Source of the DNA: Clostridiales bacterium
Lineage (GTDB): Bacteria > Bacillota > Clostridia > Lutisporales > Lutisporaceae
Assembly (NCBI GenBank): GCA_012521375.1
Contig: JAAYMO010000131.1
Location: 1 to 37,226, forward strand
DNA: 37,226 nt
Direction: 5' to 3'
Part shown: positions 26,744 through 36,047 of the stretch, piece after piece
Numbering within the stretch: the stretch's first letter is position 1
How the letters are laid out: each line of letters opens with the position of its first letter
Translations under genes and position numbers: made by a program
The notes under the pieces: model-generated
Seen by the model: the letters and a program-made list of their open reading frames with translations, nothing else
Told to the model about the DNA's origin: nothing
Databases searched by the model: none

Positions 26744-28411
26744 TTAACTGCTTTGCAATACAGTTTTATCGCTAATATCCTGTTCAGCTATGAGTAATTC
26801 TTCAATCCTTTCTTTTTCTGTAACTACTCTATTGAGTTTTTTGGAATAAGCTATACATTTTCCATCTACAATCCTTGTCTCCAAAGCACCTTTAGCATTT
26901 GGATTTCCTCTTAGATGAGGAGCATCGATAATTCCTCTTCTTATAATATCTTCTAAAACTTTTGGATCGCTCCATGGATCTTCGCTTTCTTTATACAGGT
27001 TTTTAATGGTATTCAATAAAAATTTTGATTCTTCTATCAGCTCATGCTTTCTTTCCTGAACTTCTGAATCCTTGGTCATATCAACCATGCCATCTAATGT
27101 TGAACGGATAACTCCTCTTACAATTTTTGTGCTTTCAATGATTTCTTCTGGTTTGGCAGCATGATCTGCTTCGCAATATCCTACTACATGGACAATATGA
27201 GGCTTTAAGCTCATAGCTAAATATGTGGATGCGGCAAGTTGTCCTTTTGCAACATCCAAATCTGAGCTTAGACTTGCCAATCCGGCTCTTACTTGCCTAT
27301 AGGTTTTAAAATCATCATCCTCTAATGATTCAATAAGCTCAACCTTGGCCAACATTTTTGCCAAATCCATTTTATGATGCATTGCTGGAGGCACATTAAA
27401 CATATATTGGGCAATATAATTCTTTACTCCCATTTTTTTCGCATTGTATGCAGCTAAAAAGGCCGTCACAACACCTATAGTATCATGAGCATCTCTTAGA
27501 CTCCAATGATGAGCCTCATTTACTTCCACAGGTATATTCCATTCTGCATGCTGCTTCATCAGATTTTGGCTTTCTGCTATGGATTCGCTTAAAGACCTTG
27601 TACCCCTTCCGTCCAGCACATTGTACCAGCATAAAGGTACAGCACACCATGCATTTTTTATGGTGTCTTTCAGCATTTCTGCAAATTTGAATACATCTGC
27701 CGTTCCACTATAGCATCTGAGGAGAGGATAATTGCCCCGCTTTGAAGCTTTATAAAGCTCAATGAAATCATCTGGGCTCCGTAATGGCACTCCTCCTGCT
27801 CCATCCAAGTCCTTATTCAGCTTATCCTGTGAGAAAAAGAACTGTTGTGTATTTTGATCAGGTCCAATAGAAATAACATCTAAAACCTTTGCCTCAGCTA
27901 TCTTTTTGATTCCTTCAATGGTATCCTCCAAAGAAGGAAGGCCAAAATGATGTCTCAATACTGGGTAAGGATATTTACTGTTTATTCTATCAATAATATT
28001 ATCAGGATAAGATATTTTTATTTCTTTCAGATGTTTACCTCTTATATAATTTATCACATCATCTATGTCTTCCGTTCCATCAAATATGGTAGAAAAATAT
28101 GAGAAATTTTTTGCAACCTCAGCTACTGGCTTTGTACCTCCAAATATCCATTCTATATTATCTAATTTTTTAGATTTTATATGCCCTTCCAATTCCCTGA
28201 ACAATGGTTCAGCATTTTTGGGAGTAAGCCTGAATCCTATAGCCACTACATCCGGTTTTATTTCTAATATTTTTTCTACAAGCCTATCTATGCTTACCGC
28301 AGCACCGAGAAAATATGTTTCGTGACCTTCCTGTTCCACAAGACGGAAAAAATTTACTATCCCACCTACATGAACACAATTTCCTATGGCAGCTCCTAAA
28401 TACTTTTTCAT
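26744..28411 (-). CDS. Cobalamin-binding, mutase-like protein (N-terminal B12-binding fold; remainder resembles methylaspartate-mutase-E-type barrel)
   Basis: N-term CVHVGGIVNFFRLVEQEGHETYFLGAAVSIDRLVEKILEIKPDVVAIGFRLTP...FGG; downstream DGRGTRSLSESI...VEVNEAHHWSLRDAHDT...EADHAAKPEEIIESTKIV...DAPHLRGNPNAKGALETRIVDGKC. Confidence 0.65.
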   Translation of the reverse strand: MKKYLGAAIGNCVHVGGIVNFFRLVEQEGHETYFLGAAVSIDRLVEKILEIKPDVVAIGFRLTPKNAEPLFRELEGHIKSKKLDNIEWIFGGTKPVAEVAKNFSYFSTIFDGTEDIDDVINYIRGKHLKEIKISYPDNIIDRINSKYPYPVLRHHFGLPSLEDTIEGIKKIAEAKVLDVISIGPDQNTQQFFFSQDKLNKDLDGAGGVPLRSPDDFIELYKASKRGNYPLLRCYSGTADVFKFAEMLKDTIKNAWCAVPLCWYNVLDGRGTRSLSESIAESQNLMKQHAEWNIPVEVNEAHHWSLRDAHDTIGVVTAFLAAYNAKKMGVKNYIAQYMFNVPPAMHHKMDLAKMLAKVELIESLEDDDFKTYRQVRAGLASLSSDLDVAKGQLAASTYLAMSLKPHIVHVVGYCEADHAAKPEEIIESTKIVRGVIRSTLDGMVDMTKDSEVQERKHELIEESKFLLNTIKNLYKESEDPWSDPKVLEDIIRRGIIDAPHLRGNPNAKGALETRIVDGKCIAYSKKLNRVVTEKERIEELLIAEQDISDKTVLQSS

Positions 28412-29526
28412 TAAGCCACCACCTCCCTTGTTATTTCTCCATTAATTACATAGTTCATTATCTCTTCTGCTTCTAATCCAACAAGTCCCATATCCTCAAC
28501 TTTTCTGCCAATCTTATAATAATCCTTATCATGTATGATAGATGCCATATGGATTATTGAATTTATAGTGGGAGTTTCAATCCCTAAATGCATTCCCATA
28601 TCTGCAATGGGTACAAGGCTTTGAGGAACATCTTCAAATATATATCTTGTGTCCAAAGTATTCGGCGCCTTTATCCCCTTATACCCTTTGACATTTTGTA
28701 GTGCCTCGCATACTGTTTTGCCATAAGCATTGTAGGTGTAACCTAACCATTCCATTAAAGATATAGGTTTAGCACCGAGTGCTTCTGCTACTTTCATCCT
28801 CTCACAATCCGCTTCTTTCATTATCCTAGCCACTGATGGAGTTACCCCTTCAATATAGTGCAAGAAATTTCCATCGGTGCTTTCAATCCTTCCGCAATTG
28901 AGAATAGTAGGAATAGGATGTAGTATAGCTCCAACATTATTAAAACTGGTATCCAATACACTACAAGTTTGGATGAATTCTGGTATGACATGATGGATTT
29001 TATCAACAAATTCTCTGGTCCTAACCGCAGGCAATGCAGCTACCTTAACATGATTCTTCTTTCCATATATGGCCACCTTGCCTTCTTCAACAATTCTGCA
29101 GGCAAACAACAATGTTTGTGCTTCAACTATACATGGATTTTTTTCAGGATTAATATTTTTTATAATATTGAAAAATTCCAATGCGCCTCCCGTTCTGCCC
29201 GGGTTTAATACAATGTACTGTTCATCTGAAGTATATGGAGCTATAAGGCTGGCAACTTGTTTATGAGCACTGGCAGGTACTGCCACCATCACGATATGGG
29301 TATCTCTGATTGCTTCTTGTATATCATCTGTTACTAGATTCATGTAACCTTTACCTGATATACAACCTTCCATATCAATAAAACCCTGCTCTGATATCTT
29401 TTTTATTTTTGCTATAGTACGATTGTATAGATTAACATTATGTCCCAAATAGGCTAAGTAAGCTGCTAAAGCCTGCCCTCCGCTTCCGCCTCCTATGACA
29501 GCAAAATTCAAAACTCTCTTCTGCAT
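28411..29526 (-). CDS. NAD/NADP octopine/nopaline dehydrogenase family protein
   Basis: FAVIGGGSGGQALAAYLAYLGHNVNLYNRT Rossmann; VLNPGRTGGALEFFNII; HPIPTILNCGRIE. MQKR start preceded by AAAGGAGGTTGT RBS. Confidence 0.88.
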   Translation of the reverse strand: MQKRVLNFAVIGGGSGGQALAAYLAYLGHNVNLYNRTIAKIKKISEQGFIDMEGCISGKGYMNLVTDDIQEAIRDTHIVMVAVPASAHKQVASLIAPYTSDEQYIVLNPGRTGGALEFFNIIKNINPEKNPCIVEAQTLLFACRIVEEGKVAIYGKKNHVKVAALPAVRTREFVDKIHHVIPEFIQTCSVLDTSFNNVGAILHPIPTILNCGRIESTDGNFLHYIEGVTPSVARIMKEADCERMKVAEALGAKPISLMEWLGYTYNAYGKTVCEALQNVKGYKGIKAPNTLDTRYIFEDVPQSLVPIADMGMHLGIETPTINSIIHMASIIHDKDYYKIGRKVEDMGLVGLEAEEIMNYVINGEITREVVA

Positions 29527-29539
29527 ATAACAACCTCCT

Positions 29540-30541
29540 TTAACCACTTGATTTTCTGTTATTCTCAACTCTTTTTATAGCCTCATCCAATATCTGCATA
29601 ACCAACTCATCATACGACATGCCTGCTGCATCAGCCATCTTTGTTAAATCACTATACACCGGTTTAAGGCCTGGTAAACTGTTTATTTCTATAATATAGG
29701 GCACATCACCCTTGAGTCTTACATCCACTCTAGCTAAATCCCTGCAACCTAACACATCAAATGCTTTAGAAGCTTCTGCTTTTATTTTCTTTTCTAATTC
29801 AGTACTCAAAGGCGCAGGACAATAAAAATGAGTTTTATGTGCAAAATCGTTTTTTACTTTAAAGCTATAAATCTTGCCATATTCCTCAGGAATATCCTTA
29901 AAGTCAATCTCCAATATAGGTAAAATTGTTTTATTCTCACCATTACCGATAATCCCTACAGTAAACTCCCGGCCTTCTATAAATTCCTCCACTAAAACCG
30001 GTGGTTGATACTGTTTCAAAAGTTGTGAAACTTTTTTAGACAAAGCTTCCTCATTGTAAACTACACTATCTTCATCTATTCCAAAACCAGAGCCTTCGCA
30101 GGCGGGTTTTACAATAAGGGGAAATTCTAGTTCAGGATCCAATTTTTCATCTTCATTACGGAATATTTGAAAATTTGCTGTAGTCACATTATGATACTTA
30201 AAAATCTGCTTTGCCACTGATTTATCTAAAGCTATGGCATGGGCAAGGACACCAGAACCTACATAGGGTATGCGCAACATTTCCAATATGGCAGGAATCT
30301 GAGACTGTCTGCTCTCTCCTCTAATTCCTGTACTAAGATTAAAAACTATATCTACATTGCTATTTTTTAATTTTTCCATTGTCTTTATATCTGCGACAAT
30401 GTTTACTACTTCATATTTTTTAGAGAGAACCTCATATATTTTCTCTGCAGTTACTTTTTTTTGCTCATCAGCAGAACGAGACTCCTCTGTATTCATCTGG
30501 AAATTTTGCTCATCTACTACTAAACCGATCTTTAATCTCAC
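29540..30541 (-). CDS. D-alanine-D-alanine ligase-like ATP-grasp protein
   Basis: VDIVFNLSTGIRGESRQSQIPAILEMLRIPYVGSG...LIVKPACEGSGFGIDEDSVV...VEEFIEGREFTVGIIGNG...ARVDVRLKGDVPYIIEINSLPGL. Confidence 0.93.
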   Translation of the reverse strand: MRLKIGLVVDEQNFQMNTEESRSADEQKKVTAEKIYEVLSKKYEVVNIVADIKTMEKLKNSNVDIVFNLSTGIRGESRQSQIPAILEMLRIPYVGSGVLAHAIALDKSVAKQIFKYHNVTTANFQIFRNEDEKLDPELEFPLIVKPACEGSGFGIDEDSVVYNEEALSKKVSQLLKQYQPPVLVEEFIEGREFTVGIIGNGENKTILPILEIDFKDIPEEYGKIYSFKVKNDFAHKTHFYCPAPLSTELEKKIKAEASKAFDVLGCRDLARVDVRLKGDVPYIIEINSLPGLKPVYSDLTKMADAAGMSYDELVMQILDEAIKRVENNRKSSG

Positions 30542-31015
30542 GCAAATCCCTCCTGTAAATCTATAAATCTACTTTTGTGATAACAGAGACAACATTAAAT
30601 AAACCTCCTATCAAATAGACACGAAGTTCCAAAAAATTATTGTTTTCTCTGTAAAGGTAAAGATTATATTCTGATTCTGTAGCATTTAGTAATAGAGATG
30701 CAAAATCTTGTCTTATTAATTTGCAAAGCCATGTGACTTTTTATTGAGATCAGAATTTGTTGTAATAATATGATTGTTAAAAATGTATATATGGAAAGGA
30801 GCTAATATTAAATCACTTTATTAATCATTATCTCGTTTGGTGATAACATCAGCCTTTATGTCCTTGACCATCTTTAACCCTGCTTTTTATTATAACTATT
30901 TTTGTTAAAATAGCAAGTATTTTTTAATATTATTTTTTCCCAAATCATTGTAATAAAGCCATTACGGAAAGTTTATATTAAGGTGGAATTATACTTTCCT
31001 GTGGCTTATAAAATG

Positions 31016-31052
31016 AAAAGCTACCGCAGAGATTAACTCTGCAATAGCTTTT
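31016..31052 (-). terminator. Terminator downstream of the amidohydrolase
   Basis: AAAAGCTACCGCAGAG-ATTAA-CTCTGCAATAGCTTTT. Confidence 0.75.
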
Positions 31053-31061
31053 GCAATAATA

Positions 31062-32219
31062 TTATCTTCTATAAACTACTTCACCATTTATCAGTACAAC
31101 TTCTGTCTTAGATGTGGTGTTAAAAGGATGTCCATCAAATATGACTATATCTGCATCCTTGCCTACCTCAATGCTGCCTACTCTGTCATCTATTTTCAAT
31201 ATCTCTGCTGGATAGATGGTTATGGCTTTTAATGCTTCCATTTCATCTAAACCTTCCTTTGCTACAAGTCCGGCGCATATGGGCAGATGCTGTATAGGTA
31301 TTACAGGATGATCTGTCATAATACAGAATTTTACTCCAGCTTTCCACAAAGCTACAGGAGATTCGTAGGTCTTGTGTTTCAATTCCGGCTTTGATCTTTC
31401 CGTAAAATGAGGACCGCTGATAACCGGTTTACCCTCTTTTGCCAATTCATCTGCTATAAGATGTCCTTCTGTACAGTGGTCCAATGTTATATCCACATCA
31501 AATTCCTTTGCAATCCTGATGGCAGTAAATACATCATCTGCCCTATGGGCATGGGCCTTCAGAGGTATTTCTTTATTAATAACCTTGAGTAAAGCTTCCA
31601 TCTTAATATCAAAATCCGGTTTCTTATCAGGATCTTCCTTGGCATTCTCCAGCTTCTCCTTATAGACTTTCGCTTTCATAAGTTGCTCTCTCAGTATGGC
31701 TGCGGTAGCCATCCTTGTAGAAGGCATCTGTTTTTTCTCGTTATAAACGGTTTTAGGGTTTTCACCAAAGGCTATCTTCATAGCTGCAGGTTCTCTGACA
31801 ATCATATCATCTATTCTTTTTCCATAGGTCTTGATGATGGTAAAGGTTCCTCCTATTACATTGGCACTACCGGGACCAGTGCATACTGTTGTAATACCTC
31901 CCTCTCTGGCTTCTTCAAAGGTTCGATCCATAGGATTTATCCCATCAATAGCTCTGAGATGAGGTGTCACAGGATCTGTAGCCTCATTACCATCAGAACC
32001 TTCAAATCCTATGGAGTCTTCCCACATACCTAGATGACAATGAGCATCGATTATACCCGGCATTACTATTTTGCCTTCTGCATCTATTACCATAGCATCT
32101 GCCGGTGCCTCAACTTCCTAGCCCACAGCTATTATCTTGCCCTTATCTATTAATACGCTTCCTTTTTCGTAGTTCTTATCAGCCATTGTAAGTATCTTAC
32201 CGTTTTTTATAAGTATCAT
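31062..32219 (-). pseudogene. Amidohydrolase (imidazolonepropionase/dihydroorotase-like) interrupted by one in-frame TAG
   Basis: Full frame MILIKNGKILTMADKNYEKGSVLIDKGKIIAVG*EVEAPADAMVIDAEGKIVMPGIIDAHCHLG...; TAG at 32118-32120 (codon 34); the rest of the frame is open to the stop. Confidence 0.75.
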
Positions 32220-32312
32220 GCTTTAACCCCCTATATGTATTTCATTTTAATTTATAATTTATCACACTGGTTTAATATTTTCTATATCAATATACATAAA
32301 GATTTTTCCATA

Positions 32313-32351
32313 AAATTAAAGGCTGGTACATTATGCATCAGCCCTTAATTT
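32313..32351 (-). terminator. Terminator of the surface-protein operon
   Basis: Minus strand AAATTAAGGGCTG...CAGCCTTTAATTTT. Confidence 0.7.
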
Positions 32352-32354
32352 CCA

Positions 32355-33653
32355 TTATACATACATTTTCAATTTATAGGCCATGTCTTTGATTGACCCG
32401 GACACAATATTTTCCACTACTTGAGGTTCCTTCTGGCTGGAATTATCATCACCGTTATCATCAGCCATTCCTTCGTCCCCATCATCTTCATCCCTATTGT
32501 TATCAATTACATCAATATTGTCAGATTTTGAAGCAGGTTCTTCTGGCTCTGGACTAGGTTGCTCCGGCTCTTCTGGCTCTGATTCCCATGGGTCATCATC
32601 GGGTTCTTCAGGTTCTGGCTCTGTCGGCTCTGGAACAGTAGGCTCCGGTTCTGTCGGTTCTGGACTCGTGGGCTCAGAATCACCAGGTTCCGGTTCTGTT
32701 GGAGTCGGCTCCGTAGGTGTTGGTTCTGCCGGTGTCGGTTGAACCGGTGATGCTGAACCTCCTGATGGTGGACTGGGGCATCTATGATTTCTTAGTCTCT
32801 CCACTTCTTCATATAAAGAGTTATAAGATTGGGTTAGTCCATCCTTTTCTTTTTGTATCGTTTCAATCTCTTCTTGGAGTTTTTCTATTTCAGTGGATAA
32901 AGCTTCATTGTTCTTTAAAAGTTCTTCCTTTTCCAGAAGCAGGTTCTCTTTTTCAAGAAGCAAAGAATCATACGTTTTCTGAAGCTCATTATGCTGTTCT
33001 TCTAATATTTCAAAATTCCTGATAAAAGCAGCCATATCTTCATAAGTGTTGATATTATACTTGCTCAATATATCAATTAGCATGATGTCGTCGCTGTCTA
33101 TACCCATTAAAGCTACACTATTTCCGCCATAGGGCCATTGATTTTCTCTGATAGCAAGAATATCATTGCCTTCCACCTTTGGAATTTCTATCTCCAAATC
33201 GTTTATATAATCATTAAAGGCCCTTACTTTTATAGTACCTGTATAAGTATTATCTCTGATTTCAAATAAGCTTATATCCCTTATGGGCATGACAAGCTCC
33301 TCACCTTTTTCATCGGGATATATTACCATGGGATTTATGCCGCCTACTAAATCACTTATGCTGCCTATGACTTCAAAATATACTACAATAGGTTTCCCGT
33401 CATCTCTGGCATTAATTATATAAATATTTGTAGCACCGGTTTGAATCCATTTCCTTATATCAAAGTCTTCTGCATTGATTTTAATGATACTCTCTGATTT
33501 TAGTGTGCTTATTGACGCATTTACCTTACCGCTTGCACTGAAATATGACTTGGTAGATATAAGATTGTCTGGCAGCAATGCTACAAAGGAGGATGTTACA
33601 GTATATACTAAAGCAATTCCCAATATATTAACAGCTTTTTTACTAACCTTCAT
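32355..33653 (-). CDS. Secreted/surface protein with coiled coil and Pro/Glu/Thr-rich repeats
   Basis: Start MKVSKKAVNILGIALVYTVTSSF (signal-like), RBS GGGAGGCG; coiled coil LLEKENLLLEKEELLKNNEALSTEIEKLQEEIETI; TPAEPTPTEPTPTEPEPGDSEPTSPEPTEPEP repeat. Confidence 0.75.
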   Translation of the reverse strand: MKVSKKAVNILGIALVYTVTSSFVALLPDNLISTKSYFSASGKVNASISTLKSESIIKINAEDFDIRKWIQTGATNIYIINARDDGKPIVVYFEVIGSISDLVGGINPMVIYPDEKGEELVMPIRDISLFEIRDNTYTGTIKVRAFNDYINDLEIEIPKVEGNDILAIRENQWPYGGNSVALMGIDSDDIMLIDILSKYNINTYEDMAAFIRNFEILEEQHNELQKTYDSLLLEKENLLLEKEELLKNNEALSTEIEKLQEEIETIQKEKDGLTQSYNSLYEEVERLRNHRCPSPPSGGSASPVQPTPAEPTPTEPTPTEPEPGDSEPTSPEPTEPEPTVPEPTEPEPEEPDDDPWESEPEEPEQPSPEPEEPASKSDNIDVIDNNRDEDDGDEGMADDNGDDNSSQKEPQVVENIVSGSIKDMAYKLKMYV

Positions 33654-33672
33654 ATAATCTCGCCTCCCTTCA

Positions 33673-34869
33673 TTACTCATTATTCAGGTATCTTACAATA
33701 ATCGATACAAATTCTGCTCTTGTTATTCTGCCTAGAGGTTTAAAACTACCGTCAGGATAGCCATTGATTATCTTTTCTTTATAGGCTTTGGCCAGATAAC
33801 CTTTGCTCCAGATCGGAAAAGTCTTCTCATCTGTGAATATTCCTTCCAGAATTTTTGGGTCTTCTTCTTCGTCCTCATAAAAAGCTCTTACTATCATAGC
33901 AACAGCCTCATCTTTGGCAATCTCCCTATATGGCTTGAATCTCTTATCCGGATATCCCTTTACTATGCCATGTTTGGTAGCTGTGTATATATAGGGTTTT
34001 GACCAGTTTGGGAAAAATAATCTGTCTTTATAATCTGTCTTGCCGTTTTCCAGCTTCAATTGCTTTACATTAACGATAATTTTTGTAGCTTCGGCTCTTG
34101 TGATATCCCTGTCCGGTCTGAAAGTTCCGTCTCCATATCCATTTACATATCCTAGCTCACAGCCAAGTATATGAATATAATCTTCAGCCCAATGACCATC
34201 TATATCGTTAAAAATATGAACATGCTTGGGCTTTTCAGGTTCCTTAGCCGCTGATGCAGTTCTGTCACGGTCATCATCTCTATCTCTTGGAGGCTTAACT
34301 GGAGGGTTCACATCCGTATCTCCGGCTAATACTGCTACAATATCGGTTTTTACGGATACTCCCTGTGCTGCATTACCTGCACCACCTAGCATGCTTACAG
34401 TAAAACTTATATCCACAGACTGGTTATTTTTTATTTTAGTACTGCCAAGTCCAAGCTCCAAAGGTTTCTCAAGCCACTCATTGAGAATCACTTTTTTACT
34501 GTAAGGTATCAGTCCAGCAAACTTCACTTTTATGTCAAACTCCACATTATCTGTAAAAGCTTTATAGGCTTCATTATCCTTATCCGTAATAACATTGCCT
34601 TCTTTGTCCCTTACTTCTGCTCCTGATAGAGCAAGGCTTCTCACCGTAACTGTCTGACCTGCTTGGTTGTTTATCCTAATAACACCATTTTGGGATACTC
34701 CTGGAGCCAATAACATGCTGTTATTGAATAAAGCTCCTGATCTGCCACCGCTTGAGGTCAGGTTTATGTTTATCACATTTCCTCCATCTCCCAAAACTGT
34801 GCTAAGTCCCAATGAACAAAATATAAGAATAAACATTAACGAAAATAAATAGGATTTTTTATTTAACAA
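33673..34869 (-). CDS. S-layer homology (SLH) domain protein with TasA/camelysin-like N-terminal region
   Basis: Three SLH repeats: FNDIDGHWAEDYIHILGCELGYVNGYGDGTFRPDRDITRAEATKII; WSKPYIYTATKHGIVKGYPDKRFKPYREIAKDEAVAMIV; WSKGYLAKAYKEKIINGYPDGSFKPLGRITRAEFVSIIV. Confidence 0.92.
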   Translation of the reverse strand: MLNKKSYLFSLMFILIFCSLGLSTVLGDGGNVININLTSSGGRSGALFNNSMLLAPGVSQNGVIRINNQAGQTVTVRSLALSGAEVRDKEGNVITDKDNEAYKAFTDNVEFDIKVKFAGLIPYSKKVILNEWLEKPLELGLGSTKIKNNQSVDISFTVSMLGGAGNAAQGVSVKTDIVAVLAGDTDVNPPVKPPRDRDDDRDRTASAAKEPEKPKHVHIFNDIDGHWAEDYIHILGCELGYVNGYGDGTFRPDRDITRAEATKIIVNVKQLKLENGKTDYKDRLFFPNWSKPYIYTATKHGIVKGYPDKRFKPYREIAKDEAVAMIVRAFYEDEEEDPKILEGIFTDEKTFPIWSKGYLAKAYKEKIINGYPDGSFKPLGRITRAEFVSIIVRYLNNE

Positions 34870-34888
34870 AATTCATCACCTTCTCTCG

Positions 34889-35953
34889 CTAAGATTGAGG
34901 TGGTTTGTATATTTCGCCATCGATGAATATTATATTGTTTCGCCCTACAATCTCTATGTGTCCTGGATTGGCCTTCCCCTCAAATTCTCCGTTTAGATAG
35001 GTATTCACTTGATTAAAGTCTCCATCAATATATAGAGGCTTTTTAGGCTTTGGCCCTTGACTATTGGTTTCAATAGAATATGTTTTGTTATCCATGTAAT
35101 ATCCAAGGGCTATACTTCTCATGATAATTCCACTGCAATCATTAAAACTTAAGAAATACTGATTTGGATTGCCCTTTTTATTATTATTCTTCTCCTCTGT
35201 ATATCGAAATTCGGGTATATTTTCCTCTCCAACACCTACTATTGATACATTCTCTTTATTGTTTAAGGTCAATCTGTCGCATTGATATTCATTTGCTCCA
35301 ACTATAAGCACATCCGCATCCCAAATATTATTCAATGCTTCCTGTACGCTTTGGTAATTTTCTAATAATTTATAGCGTTCCGATAGCTCATCAAGTGGAG
35401 TGTCTATTTGAGCAGCTAATATTTCAAAATCTAATATGCTATCTTCTGCCTTGCTGTGTTCTTCCCCTATCTGCAACTGATCTAACTCTGCTCTGAATAC
35501 CATGATTATTTCATCCCCAGCTTCAACTATAATAGGATAAAATATTACGTGATCATCTAATATGGTATTCACATAGTTATAGAATACAGGTATGTCTGAA
35601 GTACTTATCTCATTTCCTTCATCCTTAGTGAAATAGATATGAAAGTTTAAGCTGTCACCTATGTCACTTAAACTTCCAAGACTGTTAAATCTTATGCCAT
35701 ATAACTTGCAGTCTAATGTACCTTTATTCCTTATCTTTATCCTTTGTGCAATTACCCTATCCGGAGCAAGCCCTCCAAGATCAATTTGTCCTGAACCATC
35801 TTCCCCTTCTCCGATACCTATATCCATAGTGCCCACTGTAAAGGCATTGTCTCCGCTTGCGGCACTACTTATGAACCAGGACACCGAGTTGCTGCCAAAT
35901 GTGTACATCATAATGCTTAGTATTAATATTATATAGATAAATCTTCTCTTCAT
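34889..35953 (-). CDS. TasA/camelysin (CalY)-like secreted protein
   Basis: SipW-type signal region SNSVSWFISSAASGDNAFTVGTMDIGIGEG; RIKIRNKGTLDCKLYGIRF. Confidence 0.75.
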   Translation of the reverse strand: MKRRFIYIILILSIMMYTFGSNSVSWFISSAASGDNAFTVGTMDIGIGEGEDGSGQIDLGGLAPDRVIAQRIKIRNKGTLDCKLYGIRFNSLGSLSDIGDSLNFHIYFTKDEGNEISTSDIPVFYNYVNTILDDHVIFYPIIVEAGDEIIMVFRAELDQLQIGEEHSKAEDSILDFEILAAQIDTPLDELSERYKLLENYQSVQEALNNIWDADVLIVGANEYQCDRLTLNNKENVSIVGVGEENIPEFRYTEEKNNNKKGNPNQYFLSFNDCSGIIMRSIALGYYMDNKTYSIETNSQGPKPKKPLYIDGDFNQVNTYLNGEFEGKANPGHIEIVGRNNIIFIDGEIYKPPQS

Positions 35954-36004
35954 GAAAACACCTCTCTTTTATCTACCTCCTTGGGCTAAACGCTTAAAGG
36001 TATT

Positions 36005-36036
36005 TATCCGCAGCCGGCATAATGCTGGCTGCGGAT
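36005..36036 (-). terminator. Strong stem-loop between the two CalY-like genes (attenuator or processing/stability hairpin)
   Basis: ATCCGCAGCCGGCAT/ATGCTGGCTGCGGAT, 15-bp arms with one mismatch; no clear T tract. Confidence 0.6.
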
Positions 36037-36047
36037 AGGGAGCACTA

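Noticed and set aside
30542-31015. Possible cobalamin riboswitch upstream of the ATP-grasp/B12 operon
   Set aside because: No convincing B12-box or aptamer signature seen in the roughly 470-nt AT-rich leader.
32118-32120. Pyrrolysine read-through of the amber codon
   Set aside because: No Pyl machinery visible, not a methylamine methyltransferase; a nonsense mutation is simpler. Kept only as a check in the finding.
32497-32742. Plus-strand Gly/Ser/Val-rich 81-aa ORF
   Set aside because: Antisense shadow of the Pro/Glu repeat in the real minus-strand gene.
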